A stretch of 64,000 nt of DNA, from positions 124,001-188,000 of the forward strand of contig NZ_CP049074.1 of NCBI RefSeq assembly GCF_013343295.1. Reading direction: 5' to 3'. The DNA is from Metallosphaera tengchongensis. GTDB lineage: Archaea; Thermoproteota; Thermoprotei_A; Sulfolobales; Sulfolobaceae. The notes under the pieces are model-generated. The model was not told where the DNA came from, searched no databases, and worked only from the letters and a program-made list of their open reading frames with translations. The position numbers and the translations under genes are program-made. Shown here piece by piece: positions 26,927 to 35,316 of this stretch; within the stretch, counting starts at the first letter, position 1; every line of letters starts with the position of its first letter.

Positions 26927-29023
26927 ATGAAAGTTGTAGACTTGAACGACCTTCCAGTGAAGGAGGAAATAAAGGTCATCTTGAAGAGGAGGGGAATTGT
27001 ATCCCTGAACCCCGTCCAGTCGGAGGCAGTGGAAAAGGGACTCCTTGAAGGTAAACGTTTACTCCTGACCTCTCCAACCGGGTCTGGAAAGACGCTCATT
27101 GCAGAGTTGGGCATGCTCTCCCATCTAATGAGGGGAGAAAGGAGGGCAGTATATGTGACGCCTTTGAGGGCCCTTACGTCAGAGAAATTCGTAACTTTCA
27201 AGGACTGGGAAGCCCTGGGCATAAAGGTCGGGATGACCTCAGGGGACTACGACACCGACGATAGATACCTCAGCAGATACGACCTAGTAGTAACTACCTA
27301 TGAAAAACTTGACTCCCTGTGGAGGCATAAACCAGAGTGGTTACTTGAGACCGACTACTTCGTCCTTGACGAGTTCCATTACCTAAACGATGGAACCAGA
27401 GGTCCAGTAGTAGAGAGCGTTGCCATTAGAGCTAAGAGAAATTTCCTTCTTGCCTTGAGCGCCACTGTCAGCAACAGTTCCCAAATAGCTCAATGGTTAA
27501 GTGCAATCCCCATTACCACCAACTGGAGACCCGTCCCATTAAAGGAGGGAATCCTGGTTAACGAAAGGAGAAGGAGCCAGATCTACTATTCTGATGGTTC
27601 CTCATATCCCCTCGCTGGGAGCGATCCTATTCTGTCCTATACTGAGAAGGTGGTCAACGAAGGAGGGCAAGTCCTAGTGTTCAGGAACTCTAGAAAGATG
27701 GCTGAAACTACAGCGTGGAAGATAAAGGAGCTCGACTTAAAGCTCAAGAAGGATGAGATAAAAGGGCTCCTCTCTAGGTTGGAGGAGGTCGAAGACGCTG
27801 GATCAACAGAGAAGGAAGCCCTAAAGGAGCTAATAGCGAGTGGGGTGGCGTTCCATCACGCTGGACTTTCTAGAGGACTAAGGGAGGTTATAGAGGACGG
27901 GTTCAGGAGAAGAATCATCAAGGTGATTACTGCAACCCCAACGCTGGCTGCGGGTGTCAACTTACCAGCCCGATCAGTAGTGGTAGGGGACATCTACAGG
28001 TTCAATAAGAAAATCCTTGGATATCAGGAGGAGATCTCCGTAATGGAGTACAAACAGATGAGCGGGAGAGCCGGCAGACCTGGATACGATACGGAAGGGG
28101 AGTCGGTCATAGTCGTGAGGAACCGAAAGGATGCGGAGAGGGTGGCAAGGAAGTACATCCTATCCCCACCTGAACCTATTGAATCCAAATTGGGTAACGA
28201 GTCAGCTTTCTACTCCTTCCTCCTAGGTATAGCCTCTGATGTAAGTTCCGAGGACGAGATCACGGAGGTGGCCCAGGAGTCCTTACTTGATAAGGAGCTG
28301 GTCAAGAATTACATAGAGAAGGGGCTAGCCTGGCTCAGGGAGAACGGATTCCTAGAAGGAGTTAAGCTCACCAGGTTCGGGAGGAGAGTGGCTGACCTCT
28401 ACATAAAGCCCTTCACGGCTAGAGTGATAAAGGACACTATCTCCATGAACTCCAGCGAAAACTGCGATATAGCCTATTTCCACATGCTTTCCATGACCCC
28501 TGACGCTCCAGTCGTGAACGTGTCAGAGCAAGAGGGAGAGGACCTTATTGACATGGCCTACTGCCCACCGTTCGTTGACCCTGAAGAAGGAGATGAGGGT
28601 GAGGAGTATTACTCCGCGCTCAAAATTGCGCTAATTCTTCACGACTGGATAGAGGAGGTTGAGGAGGACCAAATACTTTCCAAGTATAGGATTGGGTCAG
28701 GGGATCTAAGGTCCATTGTAGAGACCATGGATAGGTTAACGTACTCCGGGTATCAACTGGCCCAAGTATTGGATCTGAAAGACCACGAAAAAATCCTCCT
28801 AAACCTAAATAGGAGAGTTAGCGATGGAGTGAAAGAGGAACTTGTTGACCTGGTCAAGGTCAGCGGAGTAGGTAGGAAGAGGGGGAGGCTACTTTACGAA
28901 AGAGGAATAAGAAAACCGGAGGATATAGTTATGAACCCTGACAAGGTGAAAGCCCTCTTGGGGGAGAAGTTAGGTGAGAGAATTGTCAAGGAAGCTGCAA
29001 GACTACTTGGAGGAGTTCTTTAG
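26927..29023 (+). CDS. hel308: Hel308/Hjm Ski2-like DNA helicase
   Basis: The protein has about 698 residues in the order expected for archaeal Hel308: Q-motif, Walker A TSPTGSGKT near 49-57, Walker B DEFH near 148, motif VI QMSGRAGRPG, winged helix, ratchet domain, and a C-terminal helix-hairpin-helix (VSGVGRKRGRLLYERGI). Hel308 unwinds lagging-strand forks and works with Hjc in replication restart. A TTG at 26900 would add nine residues; I prefer ATG 26927 because the TATA-like box at 26891-26900 predicts transcription from about 26921. The 3' end overlaps a small downstream gene by 50 bases. Confidence 0.92.
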   Translation: MKVVDLNDLPVKEEIKVILKRRGIVSLNPVQSEAVEKGLLEGKRLLLTSPTGSGKTLIAELGMLSHLMRGERRAVYVTPLRALTSEKFVTFKDWEALGIKVGMTSGDYDTDDRYLSRYDLVVTTYEKLDSLWRHKPEWLLETDYFVLDEFHYLNDGTRGPVVESVAIRAKRNFLLALSATVSNSSQIAQWLSAIPITTNWRPVPLKEGILVNERRRSQIYYSDGSSYPLAGSDPILSYTEKVVNEGGQVLVFRNSRKMAETTAWKIKELDLKLKKDEIKGLLSRLEEVEDAGSTEKEALKELIASGVAFHHAGLSRGLREVIEDGFRRRIIKVITATPTLAAGVNLPARSVVVGDIYRFNKKILGYQEEISVMEYKQMSGRAGRPGYDTEGESVIVVRNRKDAERVARKYILSPPEPIESKLGNESAFYSFLLGIASDVSSEDEITEVAQESLLDKELVKNYIEKGLAWLRENGFLEGVKLTRFGRRVADLYIKPFTARVIKDTISMNSSENCDIAYFHMLSMTPDAPVVNVSEQEGEDLIDMAYCPPFVDPEEGDEGEEYYSALKIALILHDWIEEVEEDQILSKYRIGSGDLRSIVETMDRLTYSGYQLAQVLDLKDHEKILLNLNRRVSDGVKEELVDLVKVSGVGRKRGRLLYERGIRKPEDIVMNPDKVKALLGEKLGERIVKEAARLLGGVL

Positions 29024-29171
29024 GGCTAAGGAAGGGGAGGAGATTGAATTTGAGGGGGAGGAAAAGGTGATTAGGGATCTGTCATTAATACTAAGGGCGT
29101 TATCACAAGAAGTAGGGATTGAGGAAAAAAACGGGAGGTATTTTCTACATGTCAGGAAAAAAAGACCTTAG
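28974..29171 (+). CDS. Small charged protein overlapping hel308
   Basis: The 65-residue frame is opened by GTG 28974 (TTG 28983 and TTG 29001 are alternatives) in a different frame from the end of hel308. The portion beyond hel308 encodes EEGEEIEFEGEEKVIRDL-like acidic helices, then VGIEEKNGRYFLHVRKK, which looks like genuine coding sequence rather than spacer. No family is recognised. Its stop overlaps the convergent carboxylase gene by four bases. Coupling to hel308 suggests a linked role, but that is inference. Confidence 0.55.
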   Translation: MRELSRKLQDYLEEFFRAKEGEEIEFEGEEKVIRDLSLILRALSQEVGIEEKNGRYFLHVRKKRP

Positions 29172-30742
29172 AGGGGTATGTTTCCATGCTTCTTGGGGTA
29201 CCTGAACTCCCTCTTGTTCTTCAACATGGCTAGTGCGGAGACCACGACCTTTCTAGTATCCTTGGGCTCTATGACGTCATCTATTAACCCCTTCTCTGCT
29301 GCCCAGTATGGGTTAGCAAATAGTTTCTTGTACTCCGCAATTCTTTCCTTGATAAGGTCATCTGGAGTCTTGCTATTCTGAATTTCCCTCCTATACAGGA
29401 TCCTCACAGCCCCCTCAGGACCCGTCACTGCTATTTCAGCTGAAGGCCAAGCGTAGATCAAGTCCGCACCTAAGCTCTTTATACTCATGGCAATGTGAGC
29501 CCCTCCATAAGATCTCCTCACCACTACCGTTACCTTGGGCACTGTAGCTTCAGCGAAGGCGTAGAGCATTTTGGCCCCGTGCCTTATTATCCCTTTATAC
29601 TCTTGGTCTGTGCCTGGCATATACCCTGGAGTATCAACTACGCTTATTAGAGGTATATTGAAGGCGTCACAGAACCTGATAAACCTCGCGGACTTATCCG
29701 CTGCATCTATGTCTATCGCTGCTCCTAAGTGTGCTGAATTGTTGGCTACAATGCCTACTACGTTGCCAGCCATTCTGGCAAAACCCACGACCATGTTCTG
29801 AGCCCAGTGCTTCTGAACCTCCATGAACTCTCCGTTGTCAACCATTCTATAGATGACCTCTCTTATATCAAAGGGCTTTACGGTGTCTGTTGGGACAACC
29901 TCTTCCACGTCCTTCATCTCCCTGTCAGCGGGATCCCCTAGATCCACAAACGGGGGTTCCTCCATGTTATTAGAGGGCAAGTAGGACAGTAACCTCTTCG
30001 TGATGTTTATGGAGTCCTGTTCGTTCTCAGCTATGAAGTGGACAACTCCGGACTTCGTAGCGTGGATAACTGCACCACCCAAGTCCTGGAAGGAAACATC
30101 CTCCCCAAGAACCACCTTAGTGATCTCTGGTCCGGTGACGAACATGTAATAGGCATCCCCCTTGATCATTATTATGAAATCAGTGAGGGCAGGGGAGTAC
30201 ACAGCACCTCCCGCAGCGGGTCCGGCCATAATTGTTATTTGTGGGACTACCCCTGAAGCCATCACATTTGATCTGAAAACCGCGCCATAACCTTCTAGGG
30301 CTACTGCACCTTCCTGTATTCTGGCTCCACCAGAGTCGTTGATTCCAACAACTGGCGCACCAACCTTAAGGGCTAGCTCGTATACCCTCGTTATCTTGGA
30401 GGCGTGGGTCTCGCCTAAGGTTCCGCCTATGGAGGTGAAATCCTGGGCGAAGGCGAAAACAGTCCTTCCCTCAACCAGTCCCCATCCTGTGACCACACCG
30501 TCACCATAGACTCTGTTCTTATCCAAGCCAAACTCTGTCGCCTTTGTTGTGGCGAAAGTCATTACCTCATTGAAGGTACCTTCATCGAAAAGTAGGTTCA
30601 ACCTCTCCCTTGCGGTGAGCTTCCCCTTATTGTGCTGGAACTGGATTCTCTCCTCTCCCCCACCCATGTATGCTTTAGATTTCAGAGCCCTGAGCTCTTC
30701 AATTAGTTTTGCCATATCTGGCTTTTCATATGTGGCTGTCAT
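29168..30742 (-). CDS. pccB: Acetyl-CoA/propionyl-CoA carboxylase, carboxyltransferase (beta) subunit
   Basis: The protein of about 524 residues is a full-length biotin-dependent carboxyltransferase: GVVTGWGLVEGRTVFAFAQDF near residue 85, INDSGGARIQEG near 140, AGPAAGGAVYSPALTDF near 180 and VDTPGYMPGTDQE near 365. In Sulfolobales a single beta subunit, with biotin carboxylase and BCCP encoded elsewhere, carboxylates acetyl-CoA and propionyl-CoA in the 3-hydroxypropionate/4-hydroxybutyrate cycle. Neither partner gene is in this window. ATG 30742 is chosen over TTG 30748 because ATTTTAAGA near 30771 predicts transcription from about 30745. Confidence 0.92.
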   Translation of the reverse strand: MTATYEKPDMAKLIEELRALKSKAYMGGGEERIQFQHNKGKLTARERLNLLFDEGTFNEVMTFATTKATEFGLDKNRVYGDGVVTGWGLVEGRTVFAFAQDFTSIGGTLGETHASKITRVYELALKVGAPVVGINDSGGARIQEGAVALEGYGAVFRSNVMASGVVPQITIMAGPAAGGAVYSPALTDFIIMIKGDAYYMFVTGPEITKVVLGEDVSFQDLGGAVIHATKSGVVHFIAENEQDSINITKRLLSYLPSNNMEEPPFVDLGDPADREMKDVEEVVPTDTVKPFDIREVIYRMVDNGEFMEVQKHWAQNMVVGFARMAGNVVGIVANNSAHLGAAIDIDAADKSARFIRFCDAFNIPLISVVDTPGYMPGTDQEYKGIIRHGAKMLYAFAEATVPKVTVVVRRSYGGAHIAMSIKSLGADLIYAWPSAEIAVTGPEGAVRILYRREIQNSKTPDDLIKERIAEYKKLFANPYWAAEKGLIDDVIEPKDTRKVVVSALAMLKNKREFRYPKKHGNIPL

Positions 30743-31307
30743 ATCCAATCACTCTACATATCAAGTTCTCTCTTAAAATTTTTACCATTTAAACATTAGG
30801 ATTATTAGTCCTATTGAATTCTTATAATTATAATGACCTCAGAGTTCGCGCATGGAGACCTCATAGATCGGTTCCCGGATTCCTCATCACTGGTATGGAG
30901 AGTGAAGGACGAGAGGCTAAATATTTTTATCCAGGAACAAGGATGAGAGAAACCCTGATCCCTAGAGCTAGTTTAATCTTTAAATGTTGGTACGCTCAGT
31001 CCACGTTTTTTGTTTGCTCTCGTGTCATTCATTCGACCTTTAAAGTGTAGAAGGTCGAATATGAGACCCTTATATATCCCATACAACCACACCCAGCGTT
31101 CAATGTAACTCCTGTAGCACCCCTTAAAGGGTCAGTAAACCCCATTTAGGCCTACTGGCGAATATGTTTTATGGTTAGATTTGTTTCCTATTCTGATCTA
31201 TTTTTACAAAGCAAGGAACAGCTCACTTATCAGGGTGGGGAGGGAGTCAGAATCTAGACCCTCCATGGATTGACAGTGTCTGTCTATTTCAAAAACAGCT
31301 ATTCTGT
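30743..31307. other. 565-base intergenic region between pccB and an ABC permease gene
   Basis: The pccB promoter lies near 30771. Further out is the inverted repeat at 31031-31060, followed by a TATA-like CTTATATATCC at 31069-31079. No open frame here looks real: the plus-strand one at 30814-31050 has spacer-like composition and no homology I know. A short CCCCTTAAAGGG palindrome lies near 31120. The TATA box could drive a small RNA rightward from about 31100, but nothing proves that. Confidence 0.4.
31031..31060. promoter_or_regulatory. Perfect 10-base inverted repeat beside a TATA-like box
   Basis: ATTCGACCTT and its exact complement AAGGTCGAAT are separated by ten bases (31041-31050), one helical turn apart centre to centre of each arm pair. 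The repeat sits nine bases before CTTATATATCC. It could be a dimeric regulator operator or the stem of a transcript end. The regulated gene is unclear, since pccB starts about 290 bases to the left and transcribes away. Confidence 0.45.
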
Positions 31308-32924
31308 TTACGCTGCATATATACCCTCTTCAGCGACGTATTTTTCCCTAGCTAGATCCATCAGTTTCCTGGTGAACACAATCGAGTACACGACAACGAT
31401 GATGGCAAATAATACTGACAGCCAACCCACTAGGAGCAGGTTCCCTGTACTATCAGCTATGGCAAGCTCTTTCATTAGGCCCTGATGGACCTGGAGGGTT
31501 CTCCCGTCATAGATGTTGGTCCAATATTCCCCTATAGCAAGCCCTCCCCAGGCGCTATTGACCGTGCTCGTCAGACCTGTAATCAAATACGGCATCGCCG
31601 ACGGGATAACAATTTTCCTGAGCCTGTCCCACCAGGATAGATTCAAGTTATCCATCACTTCCCAGTACTCCTTGGGTAGGTTCTTTACACCCATCCAGTA
31701 ACTATAGAAAACGTAATAGAAAGTTGAGATGAAACCAAGAAACAAAACGTAAAACTCGTCTGTCAATCCGCCAAAGACTCGAGAAAAGATTGGGTAAGTG
31801 AACCCAAATAGAAGAGGGAAGTAAGCCGGTGCAGGGAAGGAGGCAAGTGATTGGATTACTGGGATGAGAACCATTTCCACCTTATGGTGTAGGGATACCC
31901 AGTAACCAACAAAAATTGCAATTATCAACGATATTAAAGCTATAATTGCGACACGGAGGTAGTCAATGCCAATCAGGATTAGATCGTAAGGGGTGGAGTC
32001 GACTACGGAGAACCACGCGGAAGAAGGAACTGAACTCACAAGAGTGAACACGGAATATGAGATAGCTAAGAGGAATCCTATTGCGAAGATTTTACCTAGG
32101 ATTCCCCATTTAGCCGTAGACTCCCTATCCTCATCGAAGTCCTCTACCTTTGACCTACCCTTAGACACGTACTTAGCGACCTTAGTCACGGGAGCAATCG
32201 CATTACTCAGTTTGGCTGAATATCTTATTCTGAACCTTCCCCTTCTCATAGCCATGTTGACGGACTCGGTGTCTAGACCGTATCTCTGAACTGAATACAT
32301 GGCGTACTCCCTTAAACCTAAAGTTACACCCGTAGTGACTATAGCCAAGATAAGGAGAGAGTACAAAGCTTGAGTATATAGCCCCAGTGAGGTGTACTTA
32401 TAGATCAGAGACCCTATTCCAAAGACCGCGAATTGCGAATTTCCGACGCTAAATACCTCACTAACGGTAATATAAAACATGGCGTCAGCGAAACTCGGAA
32501 TCAGGTTCGCCGCAATCCTTGGTATGGAGAAAGGGATGTAAAGCTTACTCATTCTTTCAAGAAAACTGAGCCTTAGGTTTTCTGTAACTTCCCTTAGGTT
32601 ATCTGGAACAGTCTTAAAAGCCTGGTAGATCCCCATCCATATGTTCCAAACAACAGCAGTGAAAACTAGAAATATCACAGCCAACTCCACACCCAAGTAA
32701 CCTCCGATATCAGTAACAAAGAAGATTAAGACTACAGGAAAGAAGGATATGACGGGGACTGACTCTAGAACCTCAGACAAGGATATGTAGACGTTCTCAA
32801 AGGTCCTGTTCTTTATGGCAATATATCCAAGTAACCACCCTGTCACAATGGAGAGAATAATAGTGACGAAGACCCTACCAATGGTAACACCAACAGCTAG
32901 AAAGGAGAGAAGGACGAAGTTCAA
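31308..32924 (-). CDS. ABC importer permease, fused double-domain (nitrate/sulfonate/taurine type)
   Basis: The 538-residue protein contains two tandem binding-protein-dependent permease domains, each about six membrane segments. The halves are joined by a charged linker near residues 225-285 (KYVSKGRSKVEDFDEDRES). EAA-loop-like stretches appear in both (NLRLSFLERMSKLYIPFSIP and NLNLSWWDRLRKIVIPSAMP). A single fused polypeptide therefore replaces the usual permease dimer. TTG 32924 overlaps the stop of the ATPase gene (TTGA). No substrate-binding protein gene is nearby. Confidence 0.85.
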   Translation of the reverse strand: MNFVLLSFLAVGVTIGRVFVTIILSIVTGWLLGYIAIKNRTFENVYISLSEVLESVPVISFFPVVLIFFVTDIGGYLGVELAVIFLVFTAVVWNIWMGIYQAFKTVPDNLREVTENLRLSFLERMSKLYIPFSIPRIAANLIPSFADAMFYITVSEVFSVGNSQFAVFGIGSLIYKYTSLGLYTQALYSLLILAIVTTGVTLGLREYAMYSVQRYGLDTESVNMAMRRGRFRIRYSAKLSNAIAPVTKVAKYVSKGRSKVEDFDEDRESTAKWGILGKIFAIGFLLAISYSVFTLVSSVPSSAWFSVVDSTPYDLILIGIDYLRVAIIALISLIIAIFVGYWVSLHHKVEMVLIPVIQSLASFPAPAYFPLLFGFTYPIFSRVFGGLTDEFYVLFLGFISTFYYVFYSYWMGVKNLPKEYWEVMDNLNLSWWDRLRKIVIPSAMPYLITGLTSTVNSAWGGLAIGEYWTNIYDGRTLQVHQGLMKELAIADSTGNLLLVGWLSVLFAIIVVVYSIVFTRKLMDLAREKYVAEEGIYAA

Positions 32925-33640
32925 GTTTCCTTCATCCCCTTTACCTTTTTCACTGGTGTAAGTAACTTGTACAGGATATCGAGATATTCCTGGAATTTTG
33001 GATCCTTCAAGTTCCTAGGCCTATCTAGGTCAATTATAACCTCACCAACAACCGTTGCTGGACTCCCGTTAAGAACGTAAACCTTATCCGACAGCTCAAC
33101 AACTTCGTTCATGTTATGCGACACAAGTACTGCAGATTTCAAAGACGTTTCCTCATTAAACAGCGTAGAGTAAATCTCTTGCCTTAATCCCTCCGCAGTC
33201 AGCTCATCTAAGTGAGCGAAGGGCTCATCCATCAGAAGAACGTAAGGGTCCGCTGCCAACGCTCTCGCTATGGCAACTCTCTGTCTCATTCCACCGCTCA
33301 TCTGTTTAGGGTAAAAATCCTCGAATCCTTGTAGACCCACTACCTCAAGCATTTTCCTAGCTATTTTGTCCTCCTCCTCCCTGGGGAGCTTCCTATACTT
33401 GATTCCCAGCTTCACGTTTTCAAGGGCAGTTAGCCAAGGAAAAGTAGCAATGGACTGATGAATGAGGGCTATCCTGGGAGTGGGATGGGAAACCTTCCTT
33501 CCCATTAGCCTCACTTCACCATTGTTGGGCTTTACGAACCCACCTAGAATCCTAAGAAGGGTTGACTTTCCTACTCCGGAGGGTCCTACTATTGCTGTTA
33601 ATTCATTCTCTCCAGACCTTAAATTCACGTTCTCAAACAC
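32921..33640 (-). CDS. ABC importer ATP-binding protein (nitrate/sulfonate/taurine type), N-terminus unclear
   Basis: This is the ATPase of the adjacent fused permease: Walker A GPSGVGKST, Q-loop ALIHQSIATFPWLT, signature MSGGMRQRVAIARAL, Walker B LLMDEPFAHLD, and H-loop SHNMNEVVEL. The first canonical start, GTG 33640, would begin at FENVNLRSG and delete the first beta strand. The frame stays open to about 33750 and encodes a normal ABC N-terminus (GINLAFSYSNNYKVFENVN), but contains no ATG, GTG or TTG. Either a near-cognate start is used or the start was lost. TATA-like boxes lie near 33735-33750. Confidence 0.82.
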   Translation of the reverse strand: MFENVNLRSGENELTAIVGPSGVGKSTLLRILGGFVKPNNGEVRLMGRKVSHPTPRIALIHQSIATFPWLTALENVKLGIKYRKLPREEEDKIARKMLEVVGLQGFEDFYPKQMSGGMRQRVAIARALAADPYVLLMDEPFAHLDELTAEGLRQEIYSTLFNEETSLKSAVLVSHNMNEVVELSDKVYVLNGSPATVVGEVIIDLDRPRNLKDPKFQEYLDILYKLLTPVKKVKGMKET

Positions 33641-34070
33641 CTTGTAATTATTTGAGTAGCTAAAGGCTAGGTTTATCCCCTCTAGGATTGTTCCATCTGA
33701 CCATCCCAGTTTTCGGTCTTGTTCAATTCTTAAAAGCTTATCTATATTCTAAAACGACATTTGTATCAGTGAGGAGTAACTCAAAAACAGGTTGAGATCT
33801 TAAAATGAGTGTCCTTTGAAATTCAATTAATATTATTTTAATACAAATATTTTAGTTAACAGATATAGATGTAATAGAATTCTTGAAAAACAATAAATTA
33901 GTATTTATACAAAAATTAATAAACATGATTATATTACCAATGACTATTTCCTGGAGGTAACATGAAGATTCCAAGAGTAATCTTTAAATTTTATAGAAAT
34001 CATATAGTCTTGTAACAGGATATAATGATAACAATGCTATCTACTTTCTCGCGGGTGATTTACATTGCTT
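33641..34070. other. AT-rich divergent intergenic region
   Basis: The left 110 bases continue the open frame of the ABC ATPase gene. The remainder (33760-34050) is very AT-rich with many TATA-like stretches (for example AAATTTTATAG near 33987 and GGATATAATG near 34018). A GGTGA element at 34054-34058 could serve as a ribosome-binding site for the following gene. Nothing else is seen. Confidence 0.5.
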
Positions 34071-34379
34071 ATGCCTGAAACTATGGAGAGGAGGGACAAT
34101 GTAGAAATTGAACCCGAGTTGTTAACATTATTGTCGTCTCTGGGAGTTAACTCCTCTCCGAAAAGAATACCCCTCAAAACGGTTTCTAGTCTAGAGAAAA
34201 TACTCTCGCTAATACTTCCAAAGAATGTGTCAGACATGGTTATAGTGCTGTCTAAAGATCACGTCGGCTCACAGGGTAAATTTTCCTCGGCCACTAGAGC
34301 AGCCTTCCCCAGCTCTAAGGTCACCGTTTTATTCAGCCACAAATTAGATAAGGACGTTACGTTAGTATATTTTAAGTGA
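34071..34379 (+). CDS. First half of a gene interrupted by an in-frame UGA (unknown domain)
   Basis: The 102-residue frame ends at TGA 34377-34379 and continues in exactly the same frame into a nucleotidyltransferase-like sequence. The residues read like a folded domain (VSSLEKILSLILPKN, then SKVTVLFSHKLDKDVTLVYFK) of no family I know. ATG 34071 follows a GGTGA element by 12 bases; TTG 34065 is an alternative. It may be an independent gene, or the N-terminal half of one protein broken by, or read through at, the UGA. Confidence 0.5.
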   Translation: MPETMERRDNVEIEPELLTLLSSLGVNSSPKRIPLKTVSSLEKILSLILPKNVSDMVIVLSKDHVGSQGKFSSATRAAFPSSKVTVLFSHKLDKDVTLVYFK

Positions 34380-34448
34380 ACGTCCCTGGAAAGTCACCTT
34401 TTTGAAATATGTAAAAGGGTCACAGCACTCCTATACTTCGGCTCTTAT

Positions 34449-35003
34449 GTGAGAGAGGACTTCGTTGAGGGAATCTCCGACATCAATGTGCTAGCTGTTA
34501 CAAACGATAGAGACGTCATGTTTGAGCTGGCTTCCACAAACTTGACGCCGATAGTAGTTAGTTCAGAACAGCTCAGAAAGATCTGTAACGATGGTGATCC
34601 GCTATGCTACTTTATTCTTTACGATTCCAAGGTAATTTGCGGATCTCTGCCGTCAGTCCAGTTTAAGAAGTCAGATAGTACGTGTAAGAAGCTTTTGGAT
34701 TACTCCAGGGCACAACTGAGGATAAGCGCTGAAGGGTACATGAGAGGGGATGAAGTTTCAGCCCTCAACTATCTATTCAGGTCGGTGCGGTCTTTCATCA
34801 GGGCCAAGTGTTGCTTGGCAGGTTCAATACCCGTATCTAATCAGCAAGTGATGGAGTGCTGTAAGGAGCGTGTACAGAATGAAGTATGTGACATTTTTTC
34901 CACTACGGTCTCTTTAAGAAAGGACAAAAGCCCTGTGAACTTGACCCTAATTAATAATTTTAAGAAGATCTTAGATAATTCATTTGACTTGTCATCTAAT
35001 TAA
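34449..35003 (+). CDS. Nucleotidyltransferase-like protein (start unclear; possibly second half of an interrupted gene)
   Basis: The frame contains LYFGSYVREDFVEGISDIN, close to the GSxxx...SDID motif of Pol-beta-fold minimal nucleotidyltransferases (SDIN replaces SDID), followed by a helical domain with several Cys residues (CCLAGS, MECCKERVQ). The first canonical start, GTG 34449, lies inside the motif. The frame is open back to the UGA at 34377 with no ATG, GTG or TTG between, so the GSY motif needs translation from further upstream. Role unknown; relatives modify RNA or antibiotics or act in toxin-antitoxin pairs. Confidence 0.55.
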   Translation: MREDFVEGISDINVLAVTNDRDVMFELASTNLTPIVVSSEQLRKICNDGDPLCYFILYDSKVICGSLPSVQFKKSDSTCKKLLDYSRAQLRISAEGYMRGDEVSALNYLFRSVRSFIRAKCCLAGSIPVSNQQVMECCKERVQNEVCDIFSTTVSLRKDKSPVNLTLINNFKKILDNSFDLSSN

Positions 35004-35316
35004 TGAATTGATAGATGCGATGCGATTGAGACCGCATGGATAACGATTGAATATGAAAGTCGTCATAGATCAGAGTTCAGTTGACCTAGAAGACGTTCGC
35101 TCTTTGCGGATCCTCCTTTACCCCTACTGGTTACTATTTTAAGTCTTCATCGATTTGTACAAAACTAAATGCGCTTGATGAAGCGTTAATATAGATGTCC
35201 GGAAATTACACTGACCCCTTCCCTGCTCCAAAGGGCTGGGTCTGCCGTTCTTCTGTCGTTGAAAGTTTTCCTTTCTACTAGAATGACTTATTTTGTCCAA
35301 CTCCTCCTTTAAGGCG
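35004..35316. other. Intergenic region with a TnpB-type end relic
   Basis: It contains the hairpin relic at 35213-35246 and a short open stretch at 35053-35140 encoding MKVVIDQSSVDLEDV, too short to judge. TTATTTTG at 35289-35296 is a candidate TATA box for the M28 peptidase gene. No RNA gene is recognised. Confidence 0.4.
35213..35246 (-). repeat. Degenerate IS200/IS605 right-end hairpin motif, copy 3
   Basis: The plus strand reads GACCCCTTCCCTGCTCC, AAAGGGC, then TGGGTCTGCCG. Aligned with the copy at 346-379 it keeps the GACC start, the CCCTGC arm, the AAAGGG loop side and the order of elements, with several substitutions. Orientation is the same as most other copies. Confidence 0.4.

Noticed and set aside
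30814-31050. Open frame of 78 codons in the pccB-ABC gap
   Set aside because: Composition is spacer-like, it has no recognisable motif or good start signal, and it overlaps the inverted repeat region.
34449-34520. Selenocysteine at the UGA of the split frame
   Set aside because: Sulfolobales are not known to make selenoproteins, and no SECIS-like structure was seen; nonsense mutation or a separate gene is simpler.
35053-35140. Possible 28-residue peptide starting MKVVIDQSSV
   Set aside because: It resembles the start of a PIN-domain toxin only loosely and stops too soon; no antitoxin partner.
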